Part shown: piece after piece, positions 63,648 to 64,000 of the stretch | How positions within the stretch are numbered: the first letter of the stretch is position 1 | Layout: each line of letters opens with the position of its first letter | From: CAYUWG01 sp964448285 | GTDB lineage: Bacteria; Bacteroidota; Ignavibacteria; SZUA-365 | Direction of reading: 5' to 3' | Length of the DNA stretch: 64,000 nt | Assembly (NCBI GenBank): GCA_964448285.1 | Contig: CAYUWG010000010.1 | Span: 23,232 to 87,231 of the forward strand | Notes under the pieces: generated by a model | What the model was told of the DNA's origin: nothing | What the model saw: only the letters and a program-made list of their open reading frames with translations | Database searches by the model: none | Made by a program: the position numbers and the translations under genes

Positions 63648-64000
63648 TTATATCACCACCATCATCCATTTCATCAACACCTTTCCTCCTGCCTCAAGTC
63701 GATAGATGTAAACACCGCCCGGCACACCATCCGCATTGAAGGAAATACGATGTAATCCTGCGTCGCGTCGCTCGTTCACCAACTCACGCACCTCACGACC
63801 GAGCACATCGAAAACGGCTAATCGAACATGTGTGGCGACCGGCAGTTCGAATTCAATCACCGTGGTGGGATTGAATGGGTTCGGATAGTTTTGATGGAGG
63901 ATGGCTGTTTGCGGTGTGGTAAATGAACCGATCGAAAGTGTCCCTTTCGGGTATATCGTTATGCTGCTTTCCTGCGGTCGTGGAGTATAGCATCCGTGTA
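63648..64000 (-). CDS. T9SS cargo, C-terminal end only (5' part beyond window)
   Basis: On the minus strand the frame is open from the window edge to the TAA at 63648-63650, so only the last 117 residues are seen. They contain a short linker and a complete T9SS type-A domain (LHQNYPNPFNPTTVIEF, VPGGVYIYRL), ending KWMMVVI instead of the usual basic residue. The DNA is nearly identical to the end of the next minus-strand gene at 60539, marking a recent duplication. Nothing can be said about the N-terminal passenger. The terminal Ile in place of Lys/Arg may weaken recognition by the sorting machinery or be tolerated. Confidence 0.85.
   Translation of the reverse strand, partial: HGCYTPRPQESSITIYPKGTLSIGSFTTPQTAILHQNYPNPFNPTTVIEFELPVATHVRLAVFDVLGREVRELVNERRDAGLHRISFNADGVPGGVYIYRLEAGGKVLMKWMMVVI
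63671..63902 (-). repeat. Duplicated T9SS sorting-domain DNA, copy 2
   Basis: Partner of the 232-base block at 60562-60793, with about 93% identity and the same orientation. Differences are mostly at third codon positions, so the domain has been kept under selection or recently converted. Confidence 0.9.

Overview
The window reads as chromosome from a Gram-negative member of the Bacteroidota/Chlorobi/Ignavibacteria/Kapabacteria assemblage. The strongest sign is a large set of secreted proteins ending in a type IX secretion (T9SS) type-A sorting domain, with the typical YPNPFNP-type motif, an LP-S/G-G-x-Y motif and a final basic residue. Others are a PorE-like PD40/OmpA lipoprotein, an outer-membrane beta-barrel and moderate GC content. 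The exact genus cannot be fixed from the sequence alone. No rRNA, tRNA, CRISPR array or insertion sequence was seen, and no gene-free stretch exceeds about 260 bases.

Layout. 1-11.2 kb: the 3' part of a polysaccharide deacetylase-like gene, a small helical protein, a T9SS cargo protein on the minus strand, then a tight plus-strand run (IgGFc-binding-like T9SS cargo, beta-barrel, PorE-like lipoprotein, rsmG, two lipoproteins). 11.2-16.6 kb: four minus-strand secreted proteins, including two BNR-type propellers and a collagen-like protein. The collagen-like gene has a near-consensus sigma-54 promoter. 16.8-21.6 kb: a sigma-54 activator (GAF-AAA-Fis) divergent from a membrane Ser/Thr kinase with TPRs. 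21.7-30.8 kb: housekeeping genes (trkA, trkH, ddl, a TPMT-like methyltransferase, two SPOUT RNA methyltransferases, a DedA/YqaA-type membrane protein), a Cys/Met-rich putative metal-binding protein and two unrecognised exported proteins. 30.9-35.2 kb: a very large SBBP/Ig-like T9SS cargo protein.

35.3-45.6 kb is an accessory block. It holds an AvaI/BsoBI-type restriction-modification pair with overlapping genes, a two-part FAD oxidoreductase with an internal ribosome-binding site, a RecQ helicase fused to a phosphoribosyltransferase-type domain, a DprA-like protein directly after it, and an AAA/DUF4143 ATPase. 45.9-51.2 kb is a 1776-residue Ser/Thr kinase-ATPase-GAF-histidine kinase. 51.3-64 kb is a minus-strand run of surface proteins: a small T9SS protein, a 1541-residue protein with about 460 residues of Gly-rich repeat, and three related T9SS cargo genes (the last cut by the window edge). 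Degenerate 7-bp tandem repeats lie at the stop codons of two of these genes.

How it fits together: most of the window builds and decorates the cell surface through T9SS. One regulated unit (sigma-54 activator, divergent kinase, sigma-54 promoter, collagen-like protein plus small T9SS protein) looks like a signal-controlled surface-fibre system. The 35-45 kb block looks like a DNA-defence or DNA-processing island.
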